DNA of 34,031 nt from a virus: positions 1-34,031 of IMG/VR virus record IMGVR_UViG_3300038461_000342, one strand, 5' to 3'. The position numbers were made by a program, and so were the translations under genes. The notes beneath the pieces were generated by a model. It was not told where the DNA came from, searched no databases, and saw only the letters and a list, made by a program, of their open reading frames with translations. Shown here one piece after another: positions 22,857 through 30,994 of the stretch. Position 1 is the first letter of the stretch. The number at the start of each line of letters is the position of its first letter.

Positions 22857-23021
22857 ATGTTCGGACATCCCGTTATTACAACCGTCGTGCTTTGCACGAT
22901 ATGCTTCAGTGCCGGTGTTGGCGTTGGCATTGCCATCGAGAAAAACATGCCCAAAACCGCCCAGGCCAGACCGGCCCAGGCGAAACAGGAACCCGCTGCG
23001 GAAGAGCACAAAGGGGCCTAA
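22857..23021 (+). CDS. 54-residue GC-rich single-pass membrane microprotein
   Basis: The ORF starts MFGHPVITTVVLCTICFSAG and continues through a glycine/valine hydrophobic segment (to about residue 27) into a basic/Ala/Pro/Glu-rich tail (KTAQARPAQAKQEPAAEEHK). An AAGGAG site sits nine bases ahead of the ATG. It has its own promoter copy and its own terminator, so it forms a complete one-gene unit. GC content is much higher than in the surrounding genome, pointing to recent transfer or strong codon selection. The topology (short N-terminus, one helix, disordered cytoplasmic tail) fits a small membrane regulator such as a superinfection or lysis factor, but no homology was recognised. Confidence 0.65.
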   Translation: MFGHPVITTVVLCTICFSAGVGVGIAIEKNMPKTAQARPAQAKQEPAAEEHKGA

Positions 23022-23063
23022 AGGACACTCGGCTTCCAAAATATCGGGAGTGGAGCGCTCATG

Positions 23064-23098
23064 GGATCACCTCTCCACCAGGGGTGGTCCTTTTTTTT
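23064..23098 (+). terminator. intrinsic terminator of the microprotein unit
   Basis: GGATCACC (23064-23071) pairs with GGTGGTCC (23083-23090), 8 bp with one G-T pair, followed by eight T residues. It ends two bases before the stop codon of the convergent terminase gene. Confidence 0.85.
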
Positions 23099-23100
23099 AG

Positions 23101-24762
23101 CTATTGTAATGCTATAGCAGTTTCTTCGTCATTATCAGACGTATTTTCACCACCAACAAGATACTTATTTAATTCTCCATTAATTAACATACCTGCTAAA
23201 CGACAAAACATATAAGCGTGAAAAGCATCATCAGCTCCAACATGATCATATCTTGTCATTCTTGTTTGCTCAGAATATTCAGAATAGATATTGAGAAAAT
23301 CAATTCTAAAAGGATCAAATTGTTCATAGTTAAAAAAATCAACTTTATCTTCTTTAATCTCCATAAACATATCGGTCATTACTTGAGTTCTATTAATAAC
23401 ATAAATACCCTTTGTTGGATCCCATTTAATTTTTTTAGCTTGAGTACCATGTTCGTATACTTCGGCAAAATTTCTAGGACTTAATTTTTTAACTAATACA
23501 GCATTTGATGTTCTACCATCTCCCCAATCAGCCATTGTAAAAGAAACTCCGTATCTTTTTATCAATGCATACATATCATCTATTTGTAATAAAGCGTCAG
23601 ACATTTTGCCAATATATTTTTTTATGAATAAAAGTTTAAATCTATTTTGTATATATGCACCAATTGCTAACATTGAAAAAGATGTTCCTGTAGTTGTATC
23701 CCCATGACCCCAATCAATACCTGCAAAAACTGTTGAAGCATTTTCTATATATTTAGAACTTTCGGGAGTATCGACCATATTATAATCTTTACAGACTCTA
23801 TGAATATCATCTGGGTTCAATGGGTTTTTAGCATTGGCATATGGAAGCGCTAAAACTTCATTAAAGAATTTTTCGGATGAATATGACTTCCTTGTTTCAA
23901 TTACCTGTATTCTCCAAGCTTTAGGATCGGTCCTATCATTAATCCAATTAAGAACTATTTGAGGTAATCTATATCCTTCAATAAATCCCTTAGGATTCAT
24001 CGCTATCCATTGGCCATCTTCATAAAATATCGGTTTATCGCATTTATTGCATATTAAACAAGTTTCTCCTACGTTATATTCATTGATATAATTATACTTA
24101 TTACAATGAAGACATTTAATAATCCATTCATTTTGAGTTGAATTAGCCCAGTATCTCTCAAGAGTATTTTCAACAGTCTTAGGAGTTCCTGCATAAATTT
24201 TATGATTAAATAAATGACTTGGTAAATTTGAAACCCGTTTAGACATCTCTTTCCATTTAGCTAAAGAGTGAGACATTGTTTGTTGTAAAATAGGAACATG
24301 ATCTGATAATACATCTTGTAATTCATCTATACATACCTCGTCAGCTGATATACCGCGAGAACTATCCGCAGAGTGGAATGCAGAACGTAAATAGATTTTA
24401 CTTTCATTACATAATTCTTTATAATAAACTTGATCTTTAGTTTGAGGATTTAAATAATTTGCCTTAATAACAGGGGAACCACGAAGACTGGAGTTTAATT
24501 TATCAGTAGAGAAAACAGAAACCTGATTACCAGTGGGAGCTACATATAGCACATGATAATTATCATACTTGGCACATGGTAAAACTATATGATTGCTGAT
24601 GGTGGTACTTTTATGAGTTTGTCTTCCAAATTTAAGAAGTAAAGAACTGGATGGTTTATTATAAATTGGCCACAAATGCTTCATGGACTCTTTGGGCATT
24701 TGTAATGGAGCACCATCGATATAAAATAGACCACAAGCAAGATCGACAGGGGTTAATGCCAT
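23101..24762 (-). CDS. terL: terminase large subunit (DNA packaging ATPase/nuclease)
   Basis: 553 residues. The ATPase half has GRQTHKST (46-53, Walker A), VCIDELQD (143-150, Walker B with D146 E147) and AGTPKT (191-196, coupling motif). A zinc-finger-like insert follows: C217-x2-C220 and C235-x2-C238, with C241. The nuclease half has AGIDWGHGDT (347-356, D350), MADWGDG (410-416, D412) and VGADDAFHAY (508-517, D511/D512), the three acidic positions of the RNase H-like fold. It powers genome packaging at the portal and cuts the concatemer. The gene for a possible small subunit lies immediately upstream, two bases away. Full-length; no disrupted motif seen. Confidence 0.95.
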   Translation of the reverse strand: MALTPVDLACGLFYIDGAPLQMPKESMKHLWPIYNKPSSSLLLKFGRQTHKSTTISNHIVLPCAKYDNYHVLYVAPTGNQVSVFSTDKLNSSLRGSPVIKANYLNPQTKDQVYYKELCNESKIYLRSAFHSADSSRGISADEVCIDELQDVLSDHVPILQQTMSHSLAKWKEMSKRVSNLPSHLFNHKIYAGTPKTVENTLERYWANSTQNEWIIKCLHCNKYNYINEYNVGETCLICNKCDKPIFYEDGQWIAMNPKGFIEGYRLPQIVLNWINDRTDPKAWRIQVIETRKSYSSEKFFNEVLALPYANAKNPLNPDDIHRVCKDYNMVDTPESSKYIENASTVFAGIDWGHGDTTTGTSFSMLAIGAYIQNRFKLLFIKKYIGKMSDALLQIDDMYALIKRYGVSFTMADWGDGRTSNAVLVKKLSPRNFAEVYEHGTQAKKIKWDPTKGIYVINRTQVMTDMFMEIKEDKVDFFNYEQFDPFRIDFLNIYSEYSEQTRMTRYDHVGADDAFHAYMFCRLAGMLINGELNKYLVGGENTSDNDEETAIALQ

Positions 24763-24764
24763 AT

Positions 24765-25808
24765 TTACCTATCACCACTAATATCCTTAAGAACATCAGG
24801 CAGCTCATCTATTGTCATTATTTTTTCGTCATCAAATTGCAATGACAACTGAGACATTTTTTCAAAGAAATTTATTTCACCTTTTTTCTCACCTTCTGGC
24901 ATTGATTCATTGGCCTTAAGATATAATTCTAACCAGTGTTTGGCAGCTCTTGCCTTTTGTTCTTCAACATTCCTTCTTTTAACTACTCGTTTATCAAATG
25001 GTCCAAAATCATTATTACCAGCTTCTTCTTCTACTTCTACACTTTGAGACATCATCATTGATTCATAGTATTTGAAATAACTATCTTGTTTTACTTGTTC
25101 GAGAAAATCTTTAGTTCCAGGAACCGTAAGTTTTTTATAACCTATTTTCCACTTAATGTAATTACTATCATGGAAAACAAAAGATGTATCTGAACCATCA
25201 TCTTCTTCTTCATTTAATTTAACAATTGTTGTAATATTGGCAAATTTTATATTTCTGACAATAAGGGCGTTTTTACGAAATGGTATACAATGATATAAGG
25301 CTTCTTTGGCAGATATAATATCACAATCCCAATATATTTTTTTATGGCACTCTAATGCTTCAATACCAATTTTCTTTTTATATCTGAATGAAATAATATC
25401 AGATATTGATTCAAGCGGTTCTTTATTAAATATAAAAATATTGATAATAGACATCACATCTTCATGGGCGTGAATCCAAAGACTTTCTCGAAACCATTTA
25501 AAGTAAGGAGGCGGGTCGCCAGTAATGTTTGCGGTTCTTCTAATTAAATAATCATAATATTCAAATATGCCTAATTGCTTAAGCCATTGTTGATCTTGTT
25601 CATCGGATAATGACCATGGGGTTTGCGTATCAAGTTTAAGTTTTAAATTCGGCGATATTGTTTGTTTTAAATTCTCAAAAAGTTCGCTAACTTCATTTGG
25701 ATCAATATGATAATGAAATTCTTTTAGTTTAGACACAATAAATGCCACATCTTTTCCCAAAATCAGAAAAGTAATGATAAAACGCTCAAATGGTATTTTT
25801 GACATCAA
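24765..25808 (-). CDS. terminase-adjacent protein (small-subunit candidate)
   Basis: 347 residues, first gene of the terminase transcript. The N-terminal 60 residues look like a helix-turn-helix-sized domain (FERFIITFLILGKDVAFIVS and PNEVSELFENLKQ), a middle part has Trp/Tyr-rich helices (WFRESLWIHAHEDVMSIINI), and the C-terminus is charged and helical (EEQKARAAKHWLELYLKANE). Being co-transcribed with and directly upstream of terL is the usual place for a small terminase subunit, but it is longer than most and no signature was recognised. Its promoter is the left arm of the divergent pair at 25841-25892. Confidence 0.5.
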   Translation of the reverse strand: MMSKIPFERFIITFLILGKDVAFIVSKLKEFHYHIDPNEVSELFENLKQTISPNLKLKLDTQTPWSLSDEQDQQWLKQLGIFEYYDYLIRRTANITGDPPPYFKWFRESLWIHAHEDVMSIINIFIFNKEPLESISDIISFRYKKKIGIEALECHKKIYWDCDIISAKEALYHCIPFRKNALIVRNIKFANITTIVKLNEEEDDGSDTSFVFHDSNYIKWKIGYKKLTVPGTKDFLEQVKQDSYFKYYESMMMSQSVEVEEEAGNNDFGPFDKRVVKRRNVEEQKARAAKHWLELYLKANESMPEGEKKGEINFFEKMSQLSLQFDDEKIMTIDELPDVLKDISGDR

Positions 25809-25840
25809 AGAGTGCCTCTACACCAAATATACTATAAAAT

Positions 25841-25892
25841 ATTATATCATCCAAAACTTTGAGTTGGCAACTCTAATAATTTATATTATAAT
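25841..25892. promoter_or_regulatory. divergent promoter pair sharing a palindromic -35
   Basis: Rightward: TTGGCA (25864-25869), 17 bases, TATAAT (25887-25892). Leftward: TTGCCA (25870-25865), 18 bases, TATAAT (25846-25841). Both -35 boxes lie in the palindrome GAGTTGGCAACTC (25861-25873). RNA polymerase at one would exclude the other, or a dimeric regulator could control both. Confidence 0.7.
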
Positions 25893-25927
25893 TAGATAGG
25901 ACTATTCAAATACCACCAGGAGGAATA

Positions 25928-26686
25928 ATGAAGGTAGATATTAATAAAACATTTCTTAAAAGAACAGCTATGGGCCTTGGCGCTGCCGGTATTGCTGCTG
26001 GTTCAGCTCATTTAGGATATAAGGCAGGACAGAAAAAAGGTAAGACAAAGTTAATAGGTGGTATTAGTGAAAATCTTGAAAAAATTTCAGATTTCAAACT
26101 TCCCAAGGCTCAAACTTTAAAACGATTAGCTATTGGCTTAGGATTGGCTGGGCTTAGTGGAGGGTCAGGATATTTAGGATATAAAGCAGGACATCAGAGA
26201 GGGCAACTTGGAATTTTAAAAAAATTACATGAGGCATCGTATCAAGACCCAGATTCAATGTATATAATGAATTTATTAAGAAATACTCCACAACCTCAAG
26301 ATAGAATGATGAAAATTTCTGAATATGCCTTTCGAGATGAACTTGCAAAAATAGCAACAGTACCACTCAGCACAAAAATTGTTGCTGGGTTAAGAGTTGG
26401 TGGGGATTTATCATTGGCCGCCATTAATAAAGCTAAAGAAAAATTATCTCCTTCTTATATTGCTGGATCTTATAAAAACCTTGGAAACGCTTTGTCAGAT
26501 TTAAAAACAGCTTATGTTAAAAAACAATCCCCCAATATGTCTATAGACCGTGAAATAAGCAGTTTTGGAGAAAATCTTAGTAAATCAAAAATGGCATTAG
26601 GTACTACAGCTGTGGGACTTTCTCTTGCAAAAAAAATGATATCAACAAAGAAAAAAGATACTTCACGCCCTTATTACTCTTATTAA
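25928..26686 (+). CDS. KIA-peptide protein with duplicated glycine-rich membrane segments
   Basis: 252 residues, with an AGGAGGA site seven to eight bases upstream. Two similar segments, RTAMGLGAAGIAAGSAHLGY (12-31) and RLAIGLGLAGLSGGSGYLGY (66-85), each followed by KAG-(Q/H)-(K/R)-(K/R)-G, form an internal duplication of a glycine-zipper helix. After a linker comes the recurring peptide, MKISEYAFRDELAKIA (128-143), which in other genes stands at the N-terminus. The protein may therefore be a fusion of a duplicated membrane module with a second peptide-headed module; the two Met at 127-128 would allow internal initiation, though no good ribosome site is seen. It is the only family member on the plus strand and is followed within three bases by the helicase gene. 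Confidence 0.65.
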   Translation: MKVDINKTFLKRTAMGLGAAGIAAGSAHLGYKAGQKKGKTKLIGGISENLEKISDFKLPKAQTLKRLAIGLGLAGLSGGSGYLGYKAGHQRGQLGILKKLHEASYQDPDSMYIMNLLRNTPQPQDRMMKISEYAFRDELAKIATVPLSTKIVAGLRVGGDLSLAAINKAKEKLSPSYIAGSYKNLGNALSDLKTAYVKKQSPNMSIDREISSFGENLSKSKMALGTTAVGLSLAKKMISTKKKDTSRPYYSY

Positions 26687-26689
26687 ATT

Positions 26690-28084
26690 ATGATAAATCA
26701 TAATGTTCTTATAAAATTTGCTTACGAATTGCAAGAACATCAAAAAAGAGTAAGTGAAAAATTACAAAATCAAGATGCTCTTTTGGTTTATCACGGATTA
26801 GGTTCTGGTAAAACTCTTACAGCATTAGCTGCCGGCAAAGCATTTAATAAACCCCTTACAGTCGTCGGTCCCGCATCGTTAAAATTTAATTTTGCAAAAG
26901 AAAAAGCTAAACATAAAATTAATGAACCAGTCACTGCATATTCATACAATAAACCCCCTGAATCCGCAAAAGGAAGAATGTTGGTATTTGATGAAGCTCA
27001 TAGAATGGGCAGGATGGATAGTCAAAGGTCACATCTTCCAGATCAACTTAAAGGTGATAAAACATTATTTCTTACTGGAACCCCTCTTCGAAATAGGCCA
27101 AGTGAATTAATTCCAATTATGAGGGGTTTAAATATGAAAGCTCCAAGAGATGAAAAACTATTTAATCAAAGATATATAACAACTAAAAAAATTAATCCTA
27201 ATATTTTTGCAAGAGTATTTAGAGGAATCAAACCTGGTGAAGTTCAAGTAGCAAAAAATATTAACGAAATTAAAGAAGGTTTTAAAGGAAAAGTTGATTA
27301 TTATAAACCTCCAACAAAAGATTATCCAAAAGTAGAAGAAAAAGAAATTGATGTTGAGATGTCTCCTAAACAAGAAGCCGCTTATAAGATGGCCTTAAAG
27401 GGACATCCTTCTTTTGCATATAAAATAGGACATGGTATTGCGCCATCAAAATCTGAATCAAAAGAAATGAATGCTTTTTTAACTGCTACAAGACAAATTT
27501 CAAACTATCCTGGAGAATACAATCTTTCTGCTGATATAAAAGATGCTCCAAAGATCACGAGGGCATATAGTGAAATAGCAAATAAACTTAAATCAGATAA
27601 AAATTATAAAGGGGTTACATATTCTAATTATCTCGGGCATGGTATTAAGCCTCTTGGATCATTATTAGAAAAAAATAAAGTTCCTTATGCTGAATTTACT
27701 GGAAAAACTCCTATAGGACAAAGACATCAAATTATCAAAAATTATAATACGGGTAAAATAAAACAACTGTTGATATCTGGAGCTGGTGGAGAAGGGCTAG
27801 ATTTAAGAGGCACTAAATTAATGCAAGTTATGGAACCTCATTGGAACAATCCTCAGCTTGAACAGGTAAAGGGTAGGGTTGTTCGATATAAATCACATAC
27901 TGATTTGCCAGAAGAAGAGAGAAAGGTTGAGGTACAGAACTTTGTCGCTCAACCACGAAAACATGGTTTTATCTTCAAACATCGAGATAAAGGTACTGAT
28001 GAATATCTTCAGATGTTATCCAATCAAAAATCTGCTTTAAATAATCAATTTCTTAAAGCTCTTCAAGAAGTCGGATCTAAATAA
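26690..28084 (+). CDS. SNF2-like superfamily 2 DNA helicase/translocase
   Basis: 464 residues. Motif I GLGSGKT (36-42), II DEAH (101-104), III LTGTPLRN (128-135), V SGAGGEGLDL (363-372) and VI QVKGRVVRY (392-400, R396 and R399) are all present in order, so it should hydrolyse ATP. Q/R-rich EHQKRV (16-21) is the Q-motif region. The compact size fits phage SNF2/D11-type translocases. The N-terminus (MINHNVLIKFAYELQEHQ) has a faint resemblance to the KIA peptide, and the gene follows a KIA-peptide protein within one transcript, so packaging in the particle with early action on incoming DNA is possible. That is inference; a replication, recombination or transcription role is equally open. Confidence 0.85.
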   Translation: MINHNVLIKFAYELQEHQKRVSEKLQNQDALLVYHGLGSGKTLTALAAGKAFNKPLTVVGPASLKFNFAKEKAKHKINEPVTAYSYNKPPESAKGRMLVFDEAHRMGRMDSQRSHLPDQLKGDKTLFLTGTPLRNRPSELIPIMRGLNMKAPRDEKLFNQRYITTKKINPNIFARVFRGIKPGEVQVAKNINEIKEGFKGKVDYYKPPTKDYPKVEEKEIDVEMSPKQEAAYKMALKGHPSFAYKIGHGIAPSKSESKEMNAFLTATRQISNYPGEYNLSADIKDAPKITRAYSEIANKLKSDKNYKGVTYSNYLGHGIKPLGSLLEKNKVPYAEFTGKTPIGQRHQIIKNYNTGKIKQLLISGAGGEGLDLRGTKLMQVMEPHWNNPQLEQVKGRVVRYKSHTDLPEEERKVEVQNFVAQPRKHGFIFKHRDKGTDEYLQMLSNQKSALNNQFLKALQEVGSK

Positions 28085-28090
28085 TCCTCT

Positions 28091-28127
28091 GTTATTTTTA
28101 ATGATTATATGACATAACTATAATGTA
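28091..28127 (+). promoter_or_regulatory. copy 3 of a repeated phage promoter pattern, for the RT operon
   Basis: GTTATTTTTA (28091-28100) and ATAACTATAATGTA (28114-28127) match the copy at 22733 exactly in both blocks and in spacing; TATAAT lies at 28119-28124. It is seven bases after the helicase stop and drives the DHH, RT and RNase H genes. Confidence 0.8.
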
Positions 28128-28140
28128 GTTATTTGTTATT

Positions 28141-28184
28141 TCGATATTGTTATTTTAATATCATTCCTGTAATAACAATATTGA
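28141..28184 (+). promoter_or_regulatory. long leader hairpin of the RT operon
   Basis: TCGATATTGTTATT pairs with AATAACAATATTGA (14 bp, one G-T wobble) around a 16-base loop. A second weak stem, AAAGAT with ATCTTT (28184-28201), runs into a T stretch. Together they could form an attenuator or an mRNA-stabilising leader ahead of the GGAGGA site at 28242. Confidence 0.6.
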
Positions 28185-28250
28185 AAGATTTAATTATCTT
28201 TTTACCTACCCCTACCTGCCTTTTTTTACTTAAAACAAACCGGAGGAACC

Positions 28251-29357
28251 ATGAGCCATCATGTCGTGTATCACGCTGATGTAGACGGGATTTGTTGTGC
28301 CGCCTTGTATTTAAAGTACATAATCAATAACAAAATCAATTATCGCCTTTATCCTGTGATGTCTTATTCCAGAGGAGAAAAATTTAACGAACTTGTCACA
28401 AAACTCAATCTTGGGGAGAATGATACATTATCAATTTTCGACTTTGAAGATCACAGACAATCCACATTTTGGGTAGACCATCATCCCAATAAAGATCTTG
28501 GGCATAAGCCGGTAATCAATGATGAAACTATTTATGATCCAGCGGCATATTCAGCATTCCAACTTCTTTTTAACTATTTAAAGAAAAATAGGGCAGAATG
28601 CAATACAAACATCCTTCTTCCTGAATTGGTTAAAAGCATCAATATGATTGATGCGGCACTTTATCAGGATGTTAATTTTGTTTTTACCAATGCAAGTCCT
28701 ATCATGATTATAAGGGCGTATCTTGAAAGAATACAGCCCAACGACATGATTTTTAACAGAATTGTCGAAGTCCTGGTAAATACAGAATTTGATCTTGATG
28801 AAACAATCGCCATATTAAATCTCGACGCATCCGTCATTGATGATCTTCGTGGCGATGTTATGAAAGCAAAGCAGAATATGGAAGTCTATAATAAGATTTC
28901 CGTTATTCGTCAAAGAAGGACAGGTCAGTTTCCCAGATATTCCGAAGCTTTCATAAGGCCTGATGTTAAGTATAACATCAGAATATCTTCAGTATGGAAT
29001 AAAAGATGGCATCTGCAGGTCGCCTTCAATCGTTGGCATTCTGAAAAGAATGATCTCCATATTGGAAGGTTCCTGGCCAACCTTGATTATGTTAAAGGTG
29101 GTGGCCATTATAATGTCGGTGGAGGATTTATTAAAGAAGATAGCATCGAATCCTTCATTGATGATTTTTCCAAAATCACAAATAACTATAAAGAGGAGGG
29201 TATGGAAAAATACGGTGTTGATAAGGCAGATGACAAATTTGAGAAAAAAGCCGAAGATCTTATAAAAACAGGTGCGGCTCAAAATATCGATGAAGCCAGG
29301 GAGAAAGTAAAAACACAGGAGGAAACCAGTGGACCAGCAGAACCAAGCCACAGCTGA
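28251..29357 (+). CDS. DHH-family phosphoesterase (single-strand nuclease or oligonucleotide phosphatase)
   Basis: 368 residues; a GGAGGA site precedes ATG 28251. Motif I HADVDGICCAAL (8-19) gives the first metal-binding Asp pair, FDFEDH (63-68) and VDHHP (75-79) give motifs II/III with the family DHH triad, and KSINMIDAALY (128-138) likely gives motif IV. GGGHYNVGGGF (283-293) is the DHHA1 glycine-rich substrate-binding loop. RecJ, nanoRNase and pAp phosphatase share this plan; the length is closer to nanoRNase/NrnA-type enzymes. A charged helical extension ends the protein. The RT gene begins inside its last codons, so the two are translationally coupled. It may trim RNA or DNA made by that RT, but this is inferred from position. 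Confidence 0.85.
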   Translation: MSHHVVYHADVDGICCAALYLKYIINNKINYRLYPVMSYSRGEKFNELVTKLNLGENDTLSIFDFEDHRQSTFWVDHHPNKDLGHKPVINDETIYDPAAYSAFQLLFNYLKKNRAECNTNILLPELVKSINMIDAALYQDVNFVFTNASPIMIIRAYLERIQPNDMIFNRIVEVLVNTEFDLDETIAILNLDASVIDDLRGDVMKAKQNMEVYNKISVIRQRRTGQFPRYSEAFIRPDVKYNIRISSVWNKRWHLQVAFNRWHSEKNDLHIGRFLANLDYVKGGGHYNVGGGFIKEDSIESFIDDFSKITNNYKEEGMEKYGVDKADDKFEKKAEDLIKTGAAQNIDEAREKVKTQEETSGPAEPSHS

Positions 29358-30438
29358 AAAAGCTGTTAAACCACCAACTCCTTACAGTAACTTTAAATTG
29401 TCAGATATTTTTGGTCAACCACTTGAAAAAGTTGATACGATTATTAATGATCTGCCAATGCATGTAAGGAAGATTGAAATACCTAAAAAAGATGGTTCCG
29501 TGAGAAAGGTACTGGCTCCCGACGGTACTCTTAAATATCTTCAGAAGGCTGTGTATTGGAGAATATTCAGAAGGTACAAACCTAACGAAGCTGTTCACGG
29601 TTTTATCATCAAACGTGGCATTGTAACCAATGCTAAAAAACATGTAGGCGCAAAAAGTCTTGGAAAAATTGATATAAAGAGTTTTTTTGACAGTATTTCC
29701 GAAAAACATTTAAAGAATTGCCTATTTGGCAATAAAAATATCTGCCGTTATTGCAGGTATTATGAATATATGCTGGAAGGAAAATGCCATCCGTCTTTAT
29801 ATCATAATAAGAACAAGAACTTTCCTCATAAATGTGAAGAGATCAAAGCTGTTCACATTCCTGATTATTGCGAAAAAACTGGATATCAATCTCTGCTTAC
29901 AAGAGTGATCAAACTCTGTATTTATAATGGATTTACCGCTCAGGGATTTCCAACATCTCCCATTATAGCGAACATAGTTCTTAGAGGATTTGATGAGTCA
30001 ATGGTAGAATATTGTCAAGCCAATGACATCATTTATACTCGATATGCTGATGATTTGTGTTTTTCTTCAAAAACCCATGATAAGTGGCAATTGAGGAAAT
30101 TAATACAGACAAAAGTATATAGGTTATTGTGGGCTTATGGTTTTATTCCTAATAAGGATAAAACAAATTGGAAATCACATGCCGGCAGACTTAAAGTATG
30201 CGGGATTGTTGTCAATGAAAAAACATCTCTACCGAAAAAAGTAGTAAATAATTTCAGGGCTGCAGTTTTTAATGCGACATCAAAATTCAAAAATGCAGCC
30301 AAGACCACAAAGGGAGAGATAAGAAAACTGAAAGGATTCGCTTCCTATCTTATGAGCGTAGACAGGAAAAAGGGCGAAAAGTATATGATGATGCTCAAAG
30401 AATTCGAAGAAAGAAAGTTCGGGAGAGCAGCTGCTTGA
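29329..30438 (+). CDS. retron-type reverse transcriptase with a Cys-rich insertion
   Basis: 369 residues from a GTG start at 29329, chosen because AGGAGGA ends five bases before it. IVTNAKKHVG holds the retron-specific N-A-x-x-H (101-105). IDIKSFFDSI (114-123) is motif A with D115, QGFPTSPIIAN (205-215) is motif B, and TRYADDLCFSS (237-247) is the catalytic YADD. VCG (290-292) replaces the usual VTG. These argue for a retron-like RT rather than a DGR enzyme. Between motifs A and B lies an unusual insertion with C131, C139-x2-C142, C153, C169 and C181, a possible zinc site. The enzyme should copy a structured RNA; a candidate RNA lies 820 bases downstream. It overlaps the DHH gene by 29 bases. 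Confidence 0.9.
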   Translation: MDQQNQATAEKAVKPPTPYSNFKLSDIFGQPLEKVDTIINDLPMHVRKIEIPKKDGSVRKVLAPDGTLKYLQKAVYWRIFRRYKPNEAVHGFIIKRGIVTNAKKHVGAKSLGKIDIKSFFDSISEKHLKNCLFGNKNICRYCRYYEYMLEGKCHPSLYHNKNKNFPHKCEEIKAVHIPDYCEKTGYQSLLTRVIKLCIYNGFTAQGFPTSPIIANIVLRGFDESMVEYCQANDIIYTRYADDLCFSSKTHDKWQLRKLIQTKVYRLLWAYGFIPNKDKTNWKSHAGRLKVCGIVVNEKTSLPKKVVNNFRAAVFNATSKFKNAAKTTKGEIRKLKGFASYLMSVDRKKGEKYMMMLKEFEERKFGRAAA

Positions 30439-30478
30439 CAATAATCCTACCTGATCTTTGTTAAGTAAGGGATAAACC

Positions 30479-30967
30479 ATGTATCTGATATATACTGACG
30501 GTGGCTGTTCCGGTAATGATGCTTCAAAAAATTGTCCTGGCGGTTACGGTTATGTTATTGTAACGCCAGAACAAGATACTATTGAGGGCGGGGGACATTT
30601 ACGAGGGACAACAAACAACTGCATGGAACTTACCGCTGTAGCAGCGGGATTGAACAAGTTGAATCAGTACCTAACCAAAAAGAACCAGTTAACCAGTGAA
30701 ACCAGTTGTACCATACTAACCGATTCAAAATATGTCTGTGATAATTGGAATGATTACTTTGAAACTTGGAAATCCAATGGATGGCGAAAGTCCAGTGGAG
30801 GACAGGTCGCAAATATTGACTTATGGAAAAGAATAGACAAAGAAACCTCCGAGTTCAAGTCTGTTATATTTCAATGGGTCAAGGGCCACTCAAGCAATCG
30901 GTTCAACAATCGGGCTGATATTATCGCCCAAAACCATATAGAACTGATAAGGAATGGTTCAAAGTAA
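30479..30967 (+). CDS. rnhA: ribonuclease HI
   Basis: 162 residues, close to the usual length. YTDGGCSGN supplies D7, NNCMELTAV supplies E50, LTDSKYV supplies D82 and NNRADIIA supplies D147; VKGHSS provides the flexible-loop His (H137). All catalytic residues of RNase HI are therefore present. It removes RNA from RNA:DNA hybrids, which retrons normally rely on the host to do while making msDNA. It follows the RT gene by 40 bases in the same direction with a TTAAGTAAGG-type site, so a concerted RT plus RNase H step is likely. An alternative is primer removal in phage DNA replication. Confidence 0.95.
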   Translation: MYLIYTDGGCSGNDASKNCPGGYGYVIVTPEQDTIEGGGHLRGTTNNCMELTAVAAGLNKLNQYLTKKNQLTSETSCTILTDSKYVCDNWNDYFETWKSNGWRKSSGGQVANIDLWKRIDKETSEFKSVIFQWVKGHSSNRFNNRADIIAQNHIELIRNGSK

Positions 30968-30994
30968 TCTTCCATTTTTATCGAGGAGGTTAAT

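Noticed and set aside
29329-30438. Diversity-generating retroelement RT
   Set aside because: Motif B reads QGFPTSP and the N-A-x-x-H element is present, as in retron RTs. I saw no template/variable repeat pair with adenine-specific differences.
30682-30708. Short AACCAG-type repeats in the RNase H gene
   Set aside because: They encode ordinary residues in a variable loop; a few similar words at 29323 and 31147 are not enough to argue for a binding-site array.
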